Shown in pieces: positions 61,476-64,000 of a stretch of 64,000 bases of DNA (its first letter is position 1; each line of letters opens with the position of its first letter). The DNA lies in assembly GCA_022578965.1 (NCBI GenBank), contig MU400663.1:35703-99702 (forward strand). Direction: 5' to 3'. The notes under the pieces are model-generated. The model had not been told where the DNA came from. It did no database searches and worked only from the letters and a program-made list of their open reading frames with translations. The position numbers were made by a program, and so were the translations under genes. The DNA comes from Xylaria sp. FL1777. Its lineage: Eukaryota > Ascomycota > Sordariomycetes > Xylariales > Xylariaceae.

Positions 61476-61669
61476 AAGAGGTTTTTAGGGTACTTTTATT
61501 ACTATGCATTAATAAGGGTTTTAAGGGATTAAAAGTAATAAATATATTAATACTTAGTAGTTATAAGAAATTAATAGCTAAAAAACTAAAACTAAATAAA
61601 TAATTAAATATAAAAAATATATAATTATATAAACAAAGAAAAAGTAAAAAAAGTAATAACTTTTTTTAA

Positions 61670-61773
61670 ATTATTATAAGTTTAATAAGCATTAAATTAC
61701 TATAAGCTTAATAAGCTTTAGATTATTATAAGCTTAGTAAGCTTTAAATTATTATAAGCTTAGTAAGCTAAAT
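61670..61773 (+). repeat. 26-bp tandem repeat, four copies
   Basis: Units starting at 61670, 61696, 61722 and 61748 share ATTATTATAAGCTTAGTAAG with small changes; the last two are nearly identical over 24 bp. Confidence 0.75.
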
Positions 61774-64000
61774 AAGTTATTATATAACTTTAGTTTTAGC
61801 TAACAAAAAAAGAAATGCAAAATATATATAAAAGTATTAAGCTGTTTTAAAAGCTACTTTTGTGCTAATTTTGTAATATTATTTCTTTTTTTTTAAAATT
61901 GTTGTTTTAATAATTTTTCGTAAATATTCTTTTTTTCTTTTTTTTTTATATGTTATAATATTAGAACGCATTAAAAAAACTAACTGCTTATTTAAAACAA
62001 AGCAAAAACTTATTTTTGCTTTTTTTATTAATTTTATTAGTTATAAAATTATGCTTTGTTTTTGCTGCTTTAATTAGTTATTAACGTATAAAATAACAAA
62101 TAATATGTTTTGTTGTTTTAAATGTATATATGCTAATTACTTTTGCAACAAATTAAAAGTTTTAATTAACTTAATTAATAATATAGTTTTTAAATACTGT
62201 TGTTTTAAAAAAGAAAAAAAGCAAGCAAAACAATAGTTACTTTTAGTTTAAAAAAAATTAAAACAAGCTTAAAATAGCTTTAATTTTGTTTTAAGCAAGT
62301 TAGCTTAACTTTATATATAAAAACGTTTTTTAAAAGCAAAAAGTATTAAAATAGTTTAGCGAAAGCTTTAGTTCTTAAATAAATTAAATAAAATAAAATG
62401 CATTAAAAAAAAATAAAAAGCGCTAGTAAAAAAGCAAAAACAATAAAAAAAGCAAGCTAAAGTAGCATAAGCTGCTTTATTTAAGTTTAATTAAGATTTT
62501 TTAAGCGTTTTTTTTAAAGTTAACTTTTTTTTTTTAGTTTTAAGCAGTTAAAATATTAGCAGTAAAACTAATTTATAACTACTTTAGTAATTTTTAAGTA
62601 TTTTTTAAGCTTTTAAATATTATTAATATATAAGTATTTTTTTTATTTAATAAAATATTTTAAGTTATTGTTGTTTTAACGGAAATTTAGTATACTTTTA
62701 ACTTTATAAACATTTTAATTTGTTTTTATTTTTAGTTATATTTTAATAAGTGTTTTAATAAGTGCTAATTTTAATAAAAAAATGTAAAAAATAAAATAGA
62801 TTTGTATATTTTTTAGTAATAATAGTTTATAATTAATAAATAAAATAACTTTTTTAATTTTAAAAAAGCTAAGTTTTTTAAATTTTAATTTATTGCTTAG
62901 TTGTTTTATTTTAATTTAAGAAATATTAATATTTGCATTTTATTTTTATTATAGTAAATAAACCTTGTTTTTTTTTTAAAGGTTAGTTTTTTAGTTTGTT
63001 TTTTATTATAATATATTAATATTTATTGTTATAAAAATTAAAAACATAGTTATAGTTTAGCTTATAATGTTTTAATTTTTATTGCAATAGTTTTTGCTTA
63101 AAGTATTATAGTTAAAATAGCAAGTATTTTTATTAATGTTTTTTTTTGTTTTTTAATAGTTGCTTACTATTTATAAACAACTTTATATAAAAATATATTT
63201 ATATTTTTATTTATTAATATATTATATAAAATCTATGCTATTAATAATAGTTTTACTTAATTATTTTATTAATAGTTAATATAATTCTATAAATATTGTT
63301 TTAGTATTTAGTTTAGTTTTTTTGTTTGTTTATTTGTTTATAAGTAGTAAGTAATTAAAAACTTTAGTTTAATATTAATAAGTTTAAAAAAGCTAGTTTT
63401 AAACTTAAAAGTAAACAATTTATTTTAGTTTAAAACAATTTTTTTTAATAGCTTATGTTTATTTAAATATTAGCATATAAAAGCATATATAAATTGTTTA
63501 GCTATTATATTTTTTTTAAACAATAAAAAGTAAGCATATTTAGTAAGTTTATTAATAATAATTTATATTTTATTATATTGTACTTTTATAACTAAATTAA
63601 TTAATAAAAGTAATGCTATAATAAAATTTTAAGCAATAATATATTATGCTTATTTAAGTATTTATATAAGTTATAATAGTTTATAAAGCTTATATTAAAC
63701 TGCTTTAGCTTTATTATAAATATTGCACTTTTTTATAATAGATTTAATTATGTTTTATAGTTTTAAAAAATTATATTTTTTTTATAATTGTTAAACTGTT
63801 TTTATTGTTTTTTAGTGTTTATATAATAAGTATTTATAAAATTTTTTAATAAACTTATTTTATAAAAATTTTAATAAATAAACCTTATATTTATATATTA
63901 GCTTGTTATTTTTTGATTTTTTGTGTTTTTATAGTTATATTAACTTTTTTAAGTTATAAGCTTATTATAGCTATATATTTATAAAGTTTTTAAGTATAAC

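Larger units (their letters stand above)
59870..64000. other. Extremely AT-rich, gene-free block (isochore-like)
   Basis: By eye the block is roughly 85-90% A+T up to the window edge, with stops in all frames and no gene. The remaining C residues are nearly all preceded by A or G, and the remaining G residues nearly all followed by C or T; TpC, GpA, CpC and GpG are almost absent from about 59.94 kb on, except in an island at about 61.39-61.54 kb. Such blocks in ascomycetes are usually repeat-derived heterochromatin mutated by RIP or a similar C-to-T process, or pericentromeric or subtelomeric DNA. No transposon protein remnant can be recognised. Confidence 0.8.

Noticed and set aside
59870..64000. 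Mitochondrial DNA insertion or CRISPR-like array as source of the AT-rich block
   Set aside because: No mitochondrial gene fragment is visible, and the tandem repeats are contiguous without unique spacers.

Overview
The window looks like nuclear DNA of a filamentous ascomycete (Pezizomycotina). The genes carry short spliceosomal introns (about 50-150 bp, GT...CTAAC-like branch...AG). They include fungal families: a HET-domain protein, a Zn2Cys6 regulator, an Ams2-type GATA factor and a multidomain aminodeoxychorismate synthase. The right end is a long, extremely AT-rich block of the kind seen in repeat-mutated fungal genomes. A Sordariomycete-like genome is my guess only. There are no operons; genes are scattered on both strands.

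Layout. 1-7.3 kb: 5' part of a PABA (aminodeoxychorismate) synthase gene (-), a LOG-family phosphoribohydrolase-like gene (-) and a CLPTM1-family membrane protein gene (+). 7.3-25 kb: gene-poor. The only gene I can support is a three-exon Nudix-fold gene (8.9-9.7 kb, -) with a degenerate Nudix box. The rest holds a candidate inverted-repeat element (12.7-13.4 kb) and many copies of the short motifs TACGCAGTA and TACCTAGGTA. 25.1-27.1 kb: a seven-exon Zn2Cys6 transcription factor. 31.7-36.6 kb: an accessory-looking pair, a UDP-glycosyltransferase and a HET-domain protein. 37.9-38.9 kb: a Cys-rich single-pass membrane protein. 40-43.1 kb: two mitochondrial large-subunit ribosomal protein genes, mL38 and uL4m, head to head over a 462-bp shared promoter. 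45.3-46.4 kb: an ATF/CREB-type bZIP factor. 50.1-52.0 kb: the small replication protein A subunit (RPA3), then a Ser-rich repeat ORF that continues in frame behind its stop. 52.8-56.7 kb: an Ams2-like GATA factor. 57.8-59.4 kb: mitochondrial 3-hydroxyisobutyryl-CoA hydrolase. 59.9-64 kb: AT-rich block with no genes.

The genes are mostly independent housekeeping functions: folate precursor synthesis, mitochondrial translation, valine catabolism, DNA replication, chromatin or stress regulation. The UGT/HET pair sits in poorer, more AT-rich sequence. The most unusual signals are: (i) the in-frame open region of about 400 codons behind the RPA3 stop codon, with its Ser-rich repeats; (ii) the base-context signature of the AT-rich block, where surviving C is almost always preceded by A or G and TpC/GpA are nearly absent, which is not the plain CpA-depletion of classical RIP; (iii) the recurrent 9-10 bp motifs and inverted-repeat element in the gene desert; (iv) the Nudix gene lacking catalytic glutamates. 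Exon coordinates were worked out by eye from splice signals and reading frame and have no transcript support.
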